DNA of 34,573 nucleotides from Pseudomonadota bacterium. GTDB lineage: Bacteria; Pseudomonadota; Gammaproteobacteria; Xanthomonadales; Xanthomonadaceae. The stretch is from positions 1 through 34,573 of the forward strand of contig JAUMYP010000023.1 in assembly GCA_030528565.1 (NCBI GenBank). Direction: 5' to 3'. The notes under the pieces were generated by a model. That model did not search any database. It saw nothing but the letters and a program-made list of their open reading frames with translations, and was not told the origin of the DNA. Shown here in pieces: positions 7,756 to 16,110 of this stretch. Position numbers and translations under genes: made by a program. Numbering within the stretch: position 1 is the stretch's first letter; the number at the start of each line of letters is the position of its first letter.

Positions 7756-9573
7756 ATGTCCGCCCAAGACCAAGAACATATGCGGTTGATCCGCAATTTC
7801 TCCATCATCGCCCATGTTGACCACGGCAAGTCCACTCTGGCCGACCGCATCATCCAGCTTTGTGGTGGTCTGCAGGATCGCGAGATGGAAGCCCAGGTGC
7901 TGGACTCCAACCCGATTGAGCGTGAGCGCGGCATCACCATCAAGGCGCAGTCGGTGTCGCTGCCTTATACCGCCCTGGATGGCACTACCTATCAGCTGAA
8001 TTTCATCGACACCCCCGGGCACGTCGATTTCAGCTATGAAGTCAGTCGTTCGCTGGCCGCCTGCGAAGGCGCGCTGCTGGTGGTGGATGCCGCACAGGGC
8101 GTGGAAGCGCAGTCGGTAGCCAACTGTTACACGGCCGTGGAGCAGGGGCTGGAAGTGATTCCGGTCATCAATAAAATCGACTTGCCGACCGCCGATATCG
8201 ACCGCGCCAAGGGCGAAATCGAGGCGGTGATTGGCATTGACGCCAGTGATGCGGTGCCGGTCAGCGCCAAAACCGGGCTGAATGTGCGTGATGTGCTGGA
8301 GGCCATCGTGCACCGCATCCCGCCGCCGCTGCCGCGCGCTACCGAAAAACTGCAAGCCCTGATTATCGACTCCTGGTTCGACAATTACCTGGGCGTGGTG
8401 TCGCTGGTGCGCATCATGCAGGGCGAGCTCAAGCCCGGCGACAAGATGCTGGTGATGTCCACCGGCCGCACCCACCAAGTGGACAATGTCGGCGTGTTTA
8501 CCCCCAAGCGCAAGGTGCTGAAGTCGCTGAAGGCCGGGGAAGTCGGCTGGCTGACCGCCAGCATCAAGGACGTGCACGGCGCGCCGGTGGGCGATACCCT
8601 GACTTTGGCGGGCGACCCGGCACCCGAGCCGCTGCCGGGCTTTCAGGAAATGCAGCCGCGCGTGTTTGCCGGGCTATTCCCGGTGGATGCCGAGGACTAT
8701 CCCGACCTGCGCGAGGCGCTGGAAAAACTGCGCCTCAACGATGCCGCACTGCGTTTTGAGCCGGAAAGCTCCGAAGCGATGGGCTTTGGTTTCCGCTGCG
8801 GCTTTCTTGGCATGCTGCACATGGAAATCGTCCAGGAGCGTCTGGAGCGCGAATACAACCTCAACCTCATCACTACCGCGCCCACGGTGGTGTACGAAGT
8901 GCTGAAAACCGATGGCGAGCTGATGCCGCTGGACAATCCGGCCAAGCTGCCGCCAGTCAACCATGTGGAAGAAATCCGCGAGCCGATTATCCGCGCCAAT
9001 ATCCTCACCCCGCCCGACTACATCGGCGCAGTCATCAAGCTCTGCGAGGAAAAGCGCGGCACCCAGATTGGCATGACCTATATGGGCAGCCAGGTGCAAA
9101 TCAGCTATGAGCTGCCAATGGCCGAAGTGGTGCTGGATTTCTTCGACAAGCTGAAGTCAGTCAGCCGCGGCTATGCCTCGCTCGACTACCACTTCCTGCG
9201 CTTTGATGCCGGCCCGTTCGTGCGCGTGGATACGCTCATCAACGGCGACAAGGTGGATGCGCTTTCCATCATCTGCCACCGTCAGCATGCCGACCGCCGT
9301 GGCCGCGAGCTGACCGAAAAAATGAAAGACCTGATTCCGCGGCAGATGTTCGATGTCGCCATCCAGGCGGCTATCGGCAGTCAAATCATCGCCCGCACCA
9401 CGGTCAAGGCGCTGCGCAAGAACGTGCTGGCCAAGTGCTATGGCGGCGACGCCACCCGCAAGAAGAAACTTCTGGAAAAACAAAAAGAAGGCAAGAAGCG
9501 CATGAAGCAGGTCGGGCGGGTGGAAATCCCGCAGGAAGCCTTCCTTGCGGTCTTGCAGGTGGACAACAAGTGA
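7756..9573 (+). CDS. lepA: Elongation factor 4 (LepA, back-translocase)
   Basis: EF4 is a ribosomal GTPase related to EF-G that acts on stalled or assembling ribosomes. G motifs are clear: [13 protein letters not shown] (G1), RERGITI (G2), DTPGHVDF (G3), NKIDLP (G4) and SAKTGLN (G5). The LepA-specific C-terminal domain ends with [11 protein letters not shown], then [17 protein letters not shown] and the Lys-rich [17 protein letters not shown]. Length 605 is normal. The ATG at 7756 gives [20 protein letters not shown]; a second ATG lies eight codons in. lepB follows, the classical operon. Confidence 0.97.
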   Translation: MSAQDQEHMRLIRNFSIIAHVDHGKSTLADRIIQLCGGLQDREMEAQVLDSNPIERERGITIKAQSVSLPYTALDGTTYQLNFIDTPGHVDFSYEVSRSLAACEGALLVVDAAQGVEAQSVANCYTAVEQGLEVIPVINKIDLPTADIDRAKGEIEAVIGIDASDAVPVSAKTGLNVRDVLEAIVHRIPPPLPRATEKLQALIIDSWFDNYLGVVSLVRIMQGELKPGDKMLVMSTGRTHQVDNVGVFTPKRKVLKSLKAGEVGWLTASIKDVHGAPVGDTLTLAGDPAPEPLPGFQEMQPRVFAGLFPVDAEDYPDLREALEKLRLNDAALRFEPESSEAMGFGFRCGFLGMLHMEIVQERLEREYNLNLITTAPTVVYEVLKTDGELMPLDNPAKLPPVNHVEEIREPIIRANILTPPDYIGAVIKLCEEKRGTQIGMTYMGSQVQISYELPMAEVVLDFFDKLKSVSRGYASLDYHFLRFDAGPFVRVDTLINGDKVDALSIICHRQHADRRGRELTEKMKDLIPRQMFDVAIQAAIGSQIIARTTVKALRKNVLAKCYGGDATRKKKLLEKQKEGKKRMKQVGRVEIPQEAFLAVLQVDNK

Positions 9574-9638
9574 TGCAATAGGCGTGCCCTTTGGCTTTTC
9601 CCTGAACACTGATTCCTGCCCCCTGGACCCTGAACAAT

Positions 9639-10436
9639 ATGCGCTGGTTTGAAATCGCCCTTGTTTCTCTGACTCTCATTACCGCCCTGTTCTGGATGCT
9701 GGACAGGTTCTGGCTGAAGAAGCGACGTGCCGAGGCGGGGCTGCTGGGCGAGGAAAACCTGCCCTGGTATATCGACTATTCCAATGCGTTTTTCCCGATT
9801 CTGCTGGCCATTCTCATCCTGCGCAGCTTCATCGCAGAGCCGTTCCGCATCCCCACCGGCTCAATGATTCCCACCCTGAAAATCGGCGATTTCATCCTGG
9901 TCAACAAGTTTGCCTATGGCCTGCGCCTGCCGGTGACCAATACCAAGGTGCTGGCGCTTGGCGAGCCTGCACGTGGCGATGTGGTGGTATTCCGCTATCC
10001 GGGCATGGGGTCTGATGACCCGGATGCCGGGATTGATTTCGTCAAGCGCGTCGTCGGCCTGCCGGGCGATACCGTGCGCTATGAGCGCGGCGTGCTCAGC
10101 ATCAATGGCAAGCCGCTTGAGTATCAGCCGCAGGGCGATGTGCAAATCCGCGCTGGTGACAGTGGCCCGCTGATGGGCGGCAAGCTGATGCTGGAGCAGC
10201 TGGGACAAGCCGCACATCAGGTACAGAATTTTGATATCAGCCTTGCGCGCGGCGGCATGGGCGATGGCGAGTTCGTGGTGCCTGCCGGACATTATCTGAT
10301 GATGGGCGATAACCGTGACAACAGCCTGGATGGCCGTTTCTGGGGCTTTTTGCCGGAGGCGAACCTGCGCGGCAAGGCGTTTCTGGTATGGATGAACTTC
10401 AGTGACTTGTCGCGTATTGGCGAGAAAATACGTTAA
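9639..10436 (+). CDS. lepB: Signal peptidase I (LepB)
   Basis: LepB removes signal peptides from exported preproteins at the periplasmic face of the inner membrane. Two N-terminal membrane helices (about residues 4-24 and 50-66) precede the catalytic domain. The nucleophile is Ser75 in IPTGSMIPTL and the general base Lys136 in DFVKRVVGLPGD. The late signature GDNRDNSLDGRFWGF is intact. Length 265 is in the family range. It lies 65 bp after lepA, probably in the same operon. Confidence 0.96.
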   Translation: MRWFEIALVSLTLITALFWMLDRFWLKKRRAEAGLLGEENLPWYIDYSNAFFPILLAILILRSFIAEPFRIPTGSMIPTLKIGDFILVNKFAYGLRLPVTNTKVLALGEPARGDVVVFRYPGMGSDDPDAGIDFVKRVVGLPGDTVRYERGVLSINGKPLEYQPQGDVQIRAGDSGPLMGGKLMLEQLGQAAHQVQNFDISLARGGMGDGEFVVPAGHYLMMGDNRDNSLDGRFWGFLPEANLRGKAFLVWMNFSDLSRIGEKIR

Positions 10437-10678
10437 GAATCTGTTCAGACTCTTTTCTTGGTGCCCGCCAGTGTAACCAATGGGCTGTACTGCAAAGGTG
10501 GCATCTGCACTGTTGCCAATGTTCGCCGGGCAAGCGGCCCGCCCCTGCGCCCTGCGCTTGGTGCCTCGCATCTGTCGCCTGCCAGGCAATGCTCGTCAAA
10601 AGGATTACAGGATATCAAGACATGCTCGTAAAAATGAGCCACAAGCTCTAAGATTCGTGTAGTGACTTACAAATCCGG
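10437..10678. other. 242-bp gap between lepB and the DUF4845 gene, possible element remnant
   Basis: In the usual lepB-DUF4845-rnc operon the genes lie close together. Here the gap begins with GAATCTGTTCAGACTCTTTT (10437-10456), which resembles the IS5-family end GAGCCTGTTCAAAATCTTTT (14 of 20 identical). No matching inverse end or target duplication was found, and no recognised gene lies in the gap. It may be a decayed insertion, but this is weak. Confidence 0.3.
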
Positions 10679-11062
10679 ATGAAACGCATGAAACAACAAC
10701 GCGGCATTACCCTGACCAGCTTCCTGATGGTGTTGGCCGTGATCGGCTTTTTCCTGTTTATCGGGATGAAGCTGTTCCCGATGTATCAGGAATATTGGAG
10801 CGTCAGCAAGGCAGTCAAGGCCGTAGCTGCCGATAGTACGGTTTCTACGACTCCGGAGAGTATTCGCAACTCTTTGGACAAACGTTTTGAAGTGAATTAT
10901 GTGGACAGTTTGCGGGGCAGGGATGTCAAGATCGAGCGCTCTGCAGGAGGTGGCGCGCTGATTATTGCAGAATATGAAATGCGTAAACCACTGATTTACA
11001 ATCTCGATATCGTTGCCCGCTTCCGTGTTGAAGAAACCAAGCAGCCTGCCGGTGCCGAATAA
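10679..11062 (+). CDS. DUF4845 single-pass membrane protein
   Basis: This 127-residue protein has a short basic N-terminus, one membrane helix (about residues 10-31, [20 protein letters not shown]), the conserved [12 protein letters not shown] segment and a C-terminal domain with [14 protein letters not shown]. The N-terminus resembles a pseudopilin start (RGITLTSF), but family function is unknown. Its position between lepB and rnc is conserved in beta- and gammaproteobacteria. A second ATG three codons later is an alternative start. The stop overlaps the probable rnc start by 11 bp. Confidence 0.85.
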   Translation: MKRMKQQRGITLTSFLMVLAVIGFFLFIGMKLFPMYQEYWSVSKAVKAVAADSTVSTTPESIRNSLDKRFEVNYVDSLRGRDVKIERSAGGGALIIAEYEMRKPLIYNLDIVARFRVEETKQPAGAE

Positions 11063-11711
11063 GCATATCCGGCACAAGTTTGCCGAGCCGGCATTATTGG
11101 CGCAGGCGCTGCGCCATCGCAGTGCCGGCCAGCCGCATAACGAGCGCCTGGAGTTCCTGGGTGATGCGGTGGTCAATCTGTTGGCGGCTGAGGCGTTGTA
11201 TGCTGCCTGGCCGAAAGCCGATGAAGGCGCACTGACAAGAGCGCGCACAGAATTGGTGCGCGAATCGGCATTGGCCGGGATTGCGCGCAATCTGGATTTG
11301 GGCGCCAGCCTCAGTCTTGGCCCTGGCGAGATGAAATCCGGCGGCCACAGGCGTGATTCGATTCTGGCAGATGCGGTGGAGGCGCTGGTTGGCGCGGTTT
11401 ATCTGGACGCGGGTCTTGATGCGGCAAGGGCAATGGCACTGCCGTGGTTTGAGTCGCTGATAGCTGCTTTGCCACCTCCCAATAAAGTCGGCAAAGATGC
11501 CAAAACCCGTTTGCAGGAGTGGTTACAGGCGCGTGGCAAGCCACTGCCGGTTTATACGCTTTTGGCAGAAAGTGGCGAGGAGCATGCCCGCCAGTTCGAT
11601 GTCAGCTGTAGTTTGGCAGAGCCTGCGCTTCAGGAACGCGGGCTGGGTACATCAAGGCGGGCTGCCGAGCAGCTTGCCGCAGCCAAGATACTGAGAGTGC
11701 TGGAGCAGTAA
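11052..11711 (+). CDS. rnc: Ribonuclease III
   Basis: RNase III cleaves double-stranded RNA, notably in rRNA processing. The catalytic domain contains the signature [12 protein letters not shown] and the second metal-binding segment [18 protein letters not shown]. The double-stranded RNA-binding domain starts near [15 protein letters not shown] and ends [16 protein letters not shown]. No ATG is suitably placed; GTG 11052 gives 219 residues, matching the family, and overlaps the previous gene. Upstream GTG 11025 or TTG 11013 are alternatives. era, usually next, is absent; a convergent thioesterase gene follows. Confidence 0.94.
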   Translation: MPNKHIRHKFAEPALLAQALRHRSAGQPHNERLEFLGDAVVNLLAAEALYAAWPKADEGALTRARTELVRESALAGIARNLDLGASLSLGPGEMKSGGHRRDSILADAVEALVGAVYLDAGLDAARAMALPWFESLIAALPPPNKVGKDAKTRLQEWLQARGKPLPVYTLLAESGEEHARQFDVSCSLAEPALQERGLGTSRRAAEQLAAAKILRVLEQ

Positions 11712-11765
11712 GCCTGCAGATTGCCGGTTGCCACTTGGCTCAAGAGGCAGAATACTGGCTTGTTA

Positions 11766-12158
11766 TCAAGATAGCCTCGGGACTTCGGTCGGTTTGCCAT
11801 TTTCATCCAGCGCCACCATGCTGAAGTGGCCGCGGGTGGCAAGACGGGTTTCGCCACTCAACAGGTCTTCGCAGTGCAGCTCTACTTCCACCTGCATCGA
11901 GGTGCGTCCGGTTTGCACCACGCGGGCGATGACTTCCACCAGTGAGCCAACTGGCACCGGGGCGCTGAAGTTGATTTCTTCCGAACGCGCGGTGACCACG
12001 GTGCGGCGGGCGTGACGGGTGGCGGCGATGAATGCGGCCTTGTCCATCCAGGCCAGTGCCTGGCCGCCAAACAGCGTGCCCAGGTGATTGGCATGGTGGG
12101 GAAAAACGATTTCACTCATGCGCACGTCGGCGCAGTTGCGGGCAGCAGAAGGAGTCAA
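11766..12158 (-). CDS. Acyl-CoA thioesterase, YciA-like hotdog protein
   Basis: This hotdog-fold thioesterase probably hydrolyses acyl-CoA esters. Motifs are HLGTLFGGQALAWMDKAAF (the family's catalytic-helix segment with Asp), RHARRTVVTARSEEINF and the strand region PVGSLVEVIARVVQTGRTS. A TTG at 12158 preceded by GAGG gives MTPSAARNCADVRMSEIVFP, fitting the N-terminal length of homologues; ATG 12119 is a shorter alternative. The substrate cannot be assigned. The gene lies downstream of the nrdB terminator and converges on rnc. Confidence 0.85.
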   Translation of the reverse strand: MTPSAARNCADVRMSEIVFPHHANHLGTLFGGQALAWMDKAAFIAATRHARRTVVTARSEEINFSAPVPVGSLVEVIARVVQTGRTSMQVEVELHCEDLLSGETRLATRGHFSMVALDENGKPTEVPRLS

Positions 12159-12189
12159 GGAAAGCCTCGGTGTGGGGAAAGGGGAGACG

Positions 12190-12231
12190 GGAAAAAGACT
12201 GGCCTGCCGCGCGCAAGGCTGTCGGCAGGCC
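12190..12231 (-). terminator. Intrinsic terminator of nrdA-nrdB
   Basis: On the reverse strand GGCCTGCC (12231-12224) and GGCAGGCC (12208-12201) form a perfect 8-bp stem with a 15-nt loop. AGTCTTTTTCCC follows. It lies about 20 bp after the nrdB stop and separates the operon from the thioesterase gene. Confidence 0.8.
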
Positions 12232-12252
12232 AATGCCAATGGTGGGCAGGCT

Positions 12253-13272
12253 TCAGAATGCGTGGTCGAAGCTGACTTCGCCCTGCACGCCGACCTGGTA
12301 GGCGGAGACGCGGCGCTCGAAGAAGTTGGTCAGCTCCTGCACGTCCTGCAATTCCATGAACGGCAGCGGGTTGCGCACGTTGTAGACCTTGTCCATGCCG
12401 AGCTTGGCAAAGTGCTGGTCGGCGCAGTGTTGCAGGTACTGGCGCATGTCGCGCTCGGAAATGCCGGCCACGCCGCCGGAGAGTACGTCCTCGGCAAACT
12501 GCATTTCGCATTCGATGGCTTCGGCCAGCATGGCGTACACCTGCTGCTTCATTTCCTCGTCGAACAGCTCCGGTTCTTCCTCGCGGATGGTGCGCACGGC
12601 TTCAAAGGCGAATTCCATATGGCAGCTTTCGTCGCGGAATACCCAGTTGGTGCCGGAGGCCAGGCCAGGCAGCAGGCCGCGCGAACGGAAGTAGTACACA
12701 TAGGCGAAGGCGGCAAAGAAGAACAGGCCTTCGATGCAGGCGGCAAAGCAGATTTGGTTGAGCAGGAACTGGCGGCGCTGCTCGCGGGTCTCGATGCGCT
12801 TGAGGTCCTGGATGCTGTCTATCCACTTGAAGCAGAAGTCAGCCTTCTTTTTGATGGACGGGATGTTCTCCACTGCGGCGAAGGCGCGCGCGCGCTCGGC
12901 CGGGTCGGGCAGGTAGTTGTCCAGCAGGGTGAGGTAGAACTGCACATGCAGGGCTTCCTCATATAGCTGGCGCGAGAGGTACATGCGCGCTTCGGGGGCG
13001 TTGAGGTGCTGGTACAGGTTCAGCACCAGATTGTTGGCGACGATGGAGTCGCCGGTGGCGAAGAACGCCACCAGCCGGTGAATCAGGTGCTGGTCAGCCG
13101 GTGACATCTTGCTGTGCAGGTCGGAGATGTCGATTTGGAAGTTGATTTCTTCCACGGTCCAGGTGTTCTTGATGGCATTGCGATACATCTCGTAGAACTG
13201 CGGGTAACGCATCGGCCGCAGGGTCAGCTCGAAGCCGGGGTCAAGCAGATGGGGTTGGCGGTTGTCGTTCAT
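12253..13272 (-). CDS. nrdB: Ribonucleotide reductase class I, beta subunit
   Basis: NrdB houses the dimetal-tyrosyl radical cofactor used by NrdA for deoxyribonucleotide synthesis. Predicted metal ligands are all visible: Asp75 (GDSIV), Glu106 and His109 (EEALH), Glu181 (CIEGLFF), Glu215 and His218 (RDESCHME). The radical Tyr is at 113, four residues after His109, so this is a tyrosyl-radical type and not the Phe-containing class Ic. Length 339 is short but normal for this subgroup. The ATG overlaps the nrdA stop (TAATG), implying coupling. Confidence 0.96.
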   Translation of the reverse strand: MNDNRQPHLLDPGFELTLRPMRYPQFYEMYRNAIKNTWTVEEINFQIDISDLHSKMSPADQHLIHRLVAFFATGDSIVANNLVLNLYQHLNAPEARMYLSRQLYEEALHVQFYLTLLDNYLPDPAERARAFAAVENIPSIKKKADFCFKWIDSIQDLKRIETREQRRQFLLNQICFAACIEGLFFFAAFAYVYYFRSRGLLPGLASGTNWVFRDESCHMEFAFEAVRTIREEEPELFDEEMKQQVYAMLAEAIECEMQFAEDVLSGGVAGISERDMRQYLQHCADQHFAKLGMDKVYNVRNPLPFMELQDVQELTNFFERRVSAYQVGVQGEVSFDHAF

Positions 13273-15668
13273 TATTGGCAGGCCTCGCAGCTTTCGGGGT
13301 TTTCCAGCGAGCAGGCCACCGCCTGTGCCGGGGTGTAGGTCGATACCGTGGTCTTGGCGATGCGGGTCGCCGGACGTGAGCGCAGGTAGTAAGTGGTCTT
13401 GATGCCGCGCTTCCAGGCGTACATATACATCGAGGACAGCGCGCCGATGTTCGGGCTTTCCATGAACAGGTTGAGCGAGGCGGACTGGTCGATGAAGGCG
13501 CCACGCTCGGCAGCCATGTCAATCAGCGAGCGCATCGGCAATTCCCAGGCAGTGCGATACACCTGGCGCAGGCTCTCGGGGATGGCGCTGATTTGCTGGA
13601 TGGAGCCATCGGCCAGCTTGATGGCATCGCGCATTTCCGCTGTCCACAGGCCGAGCTTTTTCAGCTCCTCAATCAGATAGCGGTTCACTTGCAGGAAGTC
13701 ACCGGAGAGCGTTTCGCGCTTGAACAGGTTGCTGACCTGCGGCTCCACGCATTCATAGCAACCGGCGATGGAGGCGATGGTGGCGGTGGGGGCGATGGCA
13801 ATCAAGAGCGAGTTGCGCAGGCCGTGTTCGCGGATGCGCGCGCGCAAGGCATCCCAGCGTTCACGGTCCTCCACGTCCGCATCCCAGGCATCGAATTGCA
13901 GCTCGCCCTGCGATGCGCGGGTATCGGCAAAGTTCGGGTGCGCGCCTTTTTCCTGCGCCAGCTCGCAGGAGGCCTGGAGTGCGTGGAAATAGATGGTTTC
14001 GGCGATTTTCCTTGACAGCGCACGGGCTTCGTCGCTGTCAAAGGGCAGGCGCTTTTTGAAGAACACATCCTGCAAGCCCATGCAGCCAAGCCCCACCGGA
14101 CGCCAGCGCAGATTGCCGCGCCGCGCCGATTCAATCGGATAGAAGTTGAGGTCAATCACCCGGTCAAGCTGGGTCACGGCCTGGCGCACGGTTTCGCCGA
14201 GCTTGGCAAAGTCGAAGTCGCCGTATTCATCCAGATGGCGGCCAAGATTGATGGAGCCGAGGTTGCAGACGGCGGTTTCTTCGCTGGAGGTGACTTCCAG
14301 AATCTCGGTGCAGAGATTGGAGAGGTGAATCACGTTCTGCGGGCGCAGGGTCTGGTTGCTGGCGCGGTTGCACTTGTCCTTGAAAGTCATCCAGCCGTTG
14401 CCGGTTTCGGCCAGGGTACGCATCATCCGCGCATACAGCTTGCGCGCCGATACCTGCTTGCTGGCCTTGCCCTGCGCTTCAGCTTGCAGATAGGCCGCCT
14501 CGAAGGCCTCGTTGTGCAGGTCAACCAGCTCCGGCACCACATTCGGGTCGAACAGCGACCATGCCTGGTCGGCCTCGACACGCTTCATGAACAAGTCCGG
14601 CACCCAGTTGGCAAGGTTCAGGTTATGGGTGCGGCGGGCTTCGTCGCCAGTATTGTCACGCAGCTCCAGAAAATCCTCGATATCGGCATGCCAGGTTTCC
14701 AGATACACGCAGGCCGCGCCCTTGCGCTTGCCGCCCTGGTTGACCGCAGCCACCGAGGAGTCCAGCGTTTTCAGCCACGGCACGATGCCGTTGGAATGGC
14801 CGTTGGTGGAACGAATCAGCGAGCCGCGCGAGCGCACCCGGCTATAGCCCACGCCAATGCCGCCGCTGAACTTGGAAAGCTGGGCGATATCGCCGTACTT
14901 GGCATAGATGGACTCCAGCGAATCCTGCGGCGAATCCAGCAGGAAACAGGAAGACAACTGTTCGTGGCGGGTACCGGCATTGAACAGGGTCGGCGAGCTG
15001 GGGATATATTCCAGCGCGCTCATGGTGCGGTATAGCGCAATCGCCTCGCCGACATCTTCGGACAGGGCACTGGCAATGCGCAGGAAGAACTGCTGCGGGG
15101 TTTCAATCACCTTGCGGCTATGCGGATGGCGTAGCAGATAGCGGTCGTACAGGGTGCGCAGCCCGAAGTAGTCAAACTGCCAGTCCTGCATCGGGTCGAT
15201 GGCATCATTGAGCTTGCGCGCATGGGTCTGCACAAAGCCCAGCAGGCGGTCGTTGATGAGGCCGACCTCATGGCCGCGCGCCACCGACTGCGAAAACGCA
15301 TGGATTTCCTGCCCGGCCACTTCCTTGGCAATCACATTGGCCAGAAGACGCGCCGCCAGCTTGCCGTATTCGGGCTCCTCGCCAATCAGCAGCGCCGCAG
15401 TGCGGATGGAAAGCTCATCCAGCTCCTGGGTAGTGGCGCCGTCATACAGCCCGGAAATGGTACGGGTCGCCACCCGCATCGGATCCACCGCATGCAGTCC
15501 TTCGGTACAACGGGCGATGGCAAACACAATCTTGTTGAGGTCTACCGCCTGGCGACTGCCATCGCGCTTGGTCACGGTCATCGCATGCGCAGCCGCTGGC
15601 GGCGTGAGCGAGAAATTTTCACCGGGAGCAGTGACGGAAGAGGGGGCTGCAAAATCGTTTTGGCTCAT
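13272..15668 (-). CDS. nrdA: Ribonucleotide reductase class I, alpha subunit
   Basis: NrdA reduces ribonucleoside diphosphates. An N-terminal ATP-cone (about residues 28-120, starting TVTKRDGSRQAVDLNKIVFA) indicates allosteric activity control. Active-site cysteines lie in QLSSCFLLD, NLCTEI (Asn-Cys-Glu) and TAVCNLGS. The C-terminal redox pair is in ESCEACQ. RSTNGHSNG and the GGIGVGYSRVRSRGS segment are typical of the fold. ATG 15668 is preferred because GAGTGG is well spaced before it; ATG 15677, three codons upstream, is the alternative. It forms an operon with nrdB. Confidence 0.96.
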   Translation of the reverse strand: MSQNDFAAPSSVTAPGENFSLTPPAAAHAMTVTKRDGSRQAVDLNKIVFAIARCTEGLHAVDPMRVATRTISGLYDGATTQELDELSIRTAALLIGEEPEYGKLAARLLANVIAKEVAGQEIHAFSQSVARGHEVGLINDRLLGFVQTHARKLNDAIDPMQDWQFDYFGLRTLYDRYLLRHPHSRKVIETPQQFFLRIASALSEDVGEAIALYRTMSALEYIPSSPTLFNAGTRHEQLSSCFLLDSPQDSLESIYAKYGDIAQLSKFSGGIGVGYSRVRSRGSLIRSTNGHSNGIVPWLKTLDSSVAAVNQGGKRKGAACVYLETWHADIEDFLELRDNTGDEARRTHNLNLANWVPDLFMKRVEADQAWSLFDPNVVPELVDLHNEAFEAAYLQAEAQGKASKQVSARKLYARMMRTLAETGNGWMTFKDKCNRASNQTLRPQNVIHLSNLCTEILEVTSSEETAVCNLGSINLGRHLDEYGDFDFAKLGETVRQAVTQLDRVIDLNFYPIESARRGNLRWRPVGLGCMGLQDVFFKKRLPFDSDEARALSRKIAETIYFHALQASCELAQEKGAHPNFADTRASQGELQFDAWDADVEDRERWDALRARIREHGLRNSLLIAIAPTATIASIAGCYECVEPQVSNLFKRETLSGDFLQVNRYLIEELKKLGLWTAEMRDAIKLADGSIQQISAIPESLRQVYRTAWELPMRSLIDMAAERGAFIDQSASLNLFMESPNIGALSSMYMYAWKRGIKTTYYLRSRPATRIAKTTVSTYTPAQAVACSLENPESCEACQ

Positions 15669-15823
15669 GGCATCCACTCAGATGGGCAAGGTAAGGGGGC
15701 GATGCTGCTTGCTTGCAATGGGCTTGGAAAGCAAGGCGGTAACAGGTTGGCAGCTCAAGACAGGAGGGCGTTACATCCGCTTGATTTGCCTGCACAACAA
15801 CCACTACGGACAGAAAAACAACG

Positions 15824-15840
15824 CGCCCCGCTCCGGGGCG
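15824..15840 (-). promoter_or_regulatory. GC-rich stem-loop at the predicted 5' end of the nrdAB mRNA
   Basis: Perfect arms CGCCCCG (15840-15834) and CGGGGCG (15830-15824) enclose a 3-nt loop, with CGTTGTTTTT beyond on the reverse strand. It looks like a terminator. However, the predicted transcription start falls at about 15839, so the hairpin would sit at the extreme 5' end, where protection of the mRNA is more plausible than termination. Confidence 0.5.
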
Positions 15841-15843
15841 AAA

Positions 15844-15858
15844 ACAGGATATACGGTA
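15844..15858. promoter_or_regulatory. NrdR box 1 (degenerate)
   Basis: ACAGGATATACGGTA resembles the consensus ACACWATATMTWGTG, with ATAT at its centre. It lies on the predicted -10 region. Its ATAT is exactly 31 bp from the ATAT of box 2, the spacing typical of paired NrdR boxes. Confidence 0.65.
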
Positions 15859-15874
15859 TTTTTTTTTGACTCAA
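15846..15874 (-). promoter_or_regulatory. Predicted nrdAB promoter
   Basis: On the reverse strand TTGAGT (15874-15869) is followed after exactly 17 bp by TATCCT (15851-15846). The spacer contains an uninterrupted run of nine A (T9 on the forward strand, 15859-15867). The NrdR boxes overlap and flank this promoter, as expected for repression. Confidence 0.6.
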
Positions 15875-15890
15875 GCACAATATCTAGTGT
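15875..15890. promoter_or_regulatory. NrdR box 2 (near consensus)
   Basis: GCACAATATCTAGTGT matches the NrdR consensus almost fully. It lies immediately upstream of the predicted -35 of nrdAB. NrdR is the ATP/dATP-sensing repressor of ribonucleotide reductase genes. Confidence 0.85.
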
Positions 15891-15981
15891 TTTTTGATGA
15901 ATAGGCGCTTGACTTTCGCAGAAGCCTTGCCGGGCAAGGGAAAGCGAGTGGCCGCCCCTCAAATACGCTGTTTTTCGCTCA

Positions 15982-16069
15982 GAGCCTGTTCAAGTCTCAG
16001 AAACCCCGGCTATATCTCCCTGACTGGGCATCTATTGCAGCCGTGCCCTCAGAGCCCTTGAACAGGCTC
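15982..16069. mobile_element. 88-bp MITE with IS5-type ends
   Basis: The element starts GAGCCTGTTCAAG and ends with the inverse, CTTGAACAGGCTC, a 13-bp perfect terminal inverted repeat. The first 12 bases equal the left end of the IS5-family element at 416. TCA at 15979-15981 and 16070-16072 is a 3-bp target duplication of the same TNA type. There is no coding capacity. It is therefore a non-autonomous derivative that a related IS5-type transposase could move. It lies 41 bp after the rlmM stop. Confidence 0.85.
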
Positions 16070-16110
16070 TCAGATTGCATGGTTTGCAAAATGGTGTGAT
16101 GTAAAACCAG

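Larger units (their letters stand above)
15678..16110. other. Intergenic region between nrdA and rlmM
   Basis: The 433-bp region holds the nrdAB leader, promoter and NrdR boxes (15824-15890), then a short hairpin CCTTGC-CGG-GCAAGG near 15925-15940 without T-run, and the MITE (15982-16069). No gene is seen in it. Confidence 0.7.

Noticed and set aside
14235-15035. Long forward open frames opposite nrdA
   Set aside because: They are shadows of a GC-rich, strongly conserved gene; no motifs or start signals.
15920-15945. CCTTGC-CGG-GCAAGG hairpin as the rlmM terminator
   Set aside because: No T-run follows on either strand, and it lies beyond the MITE.
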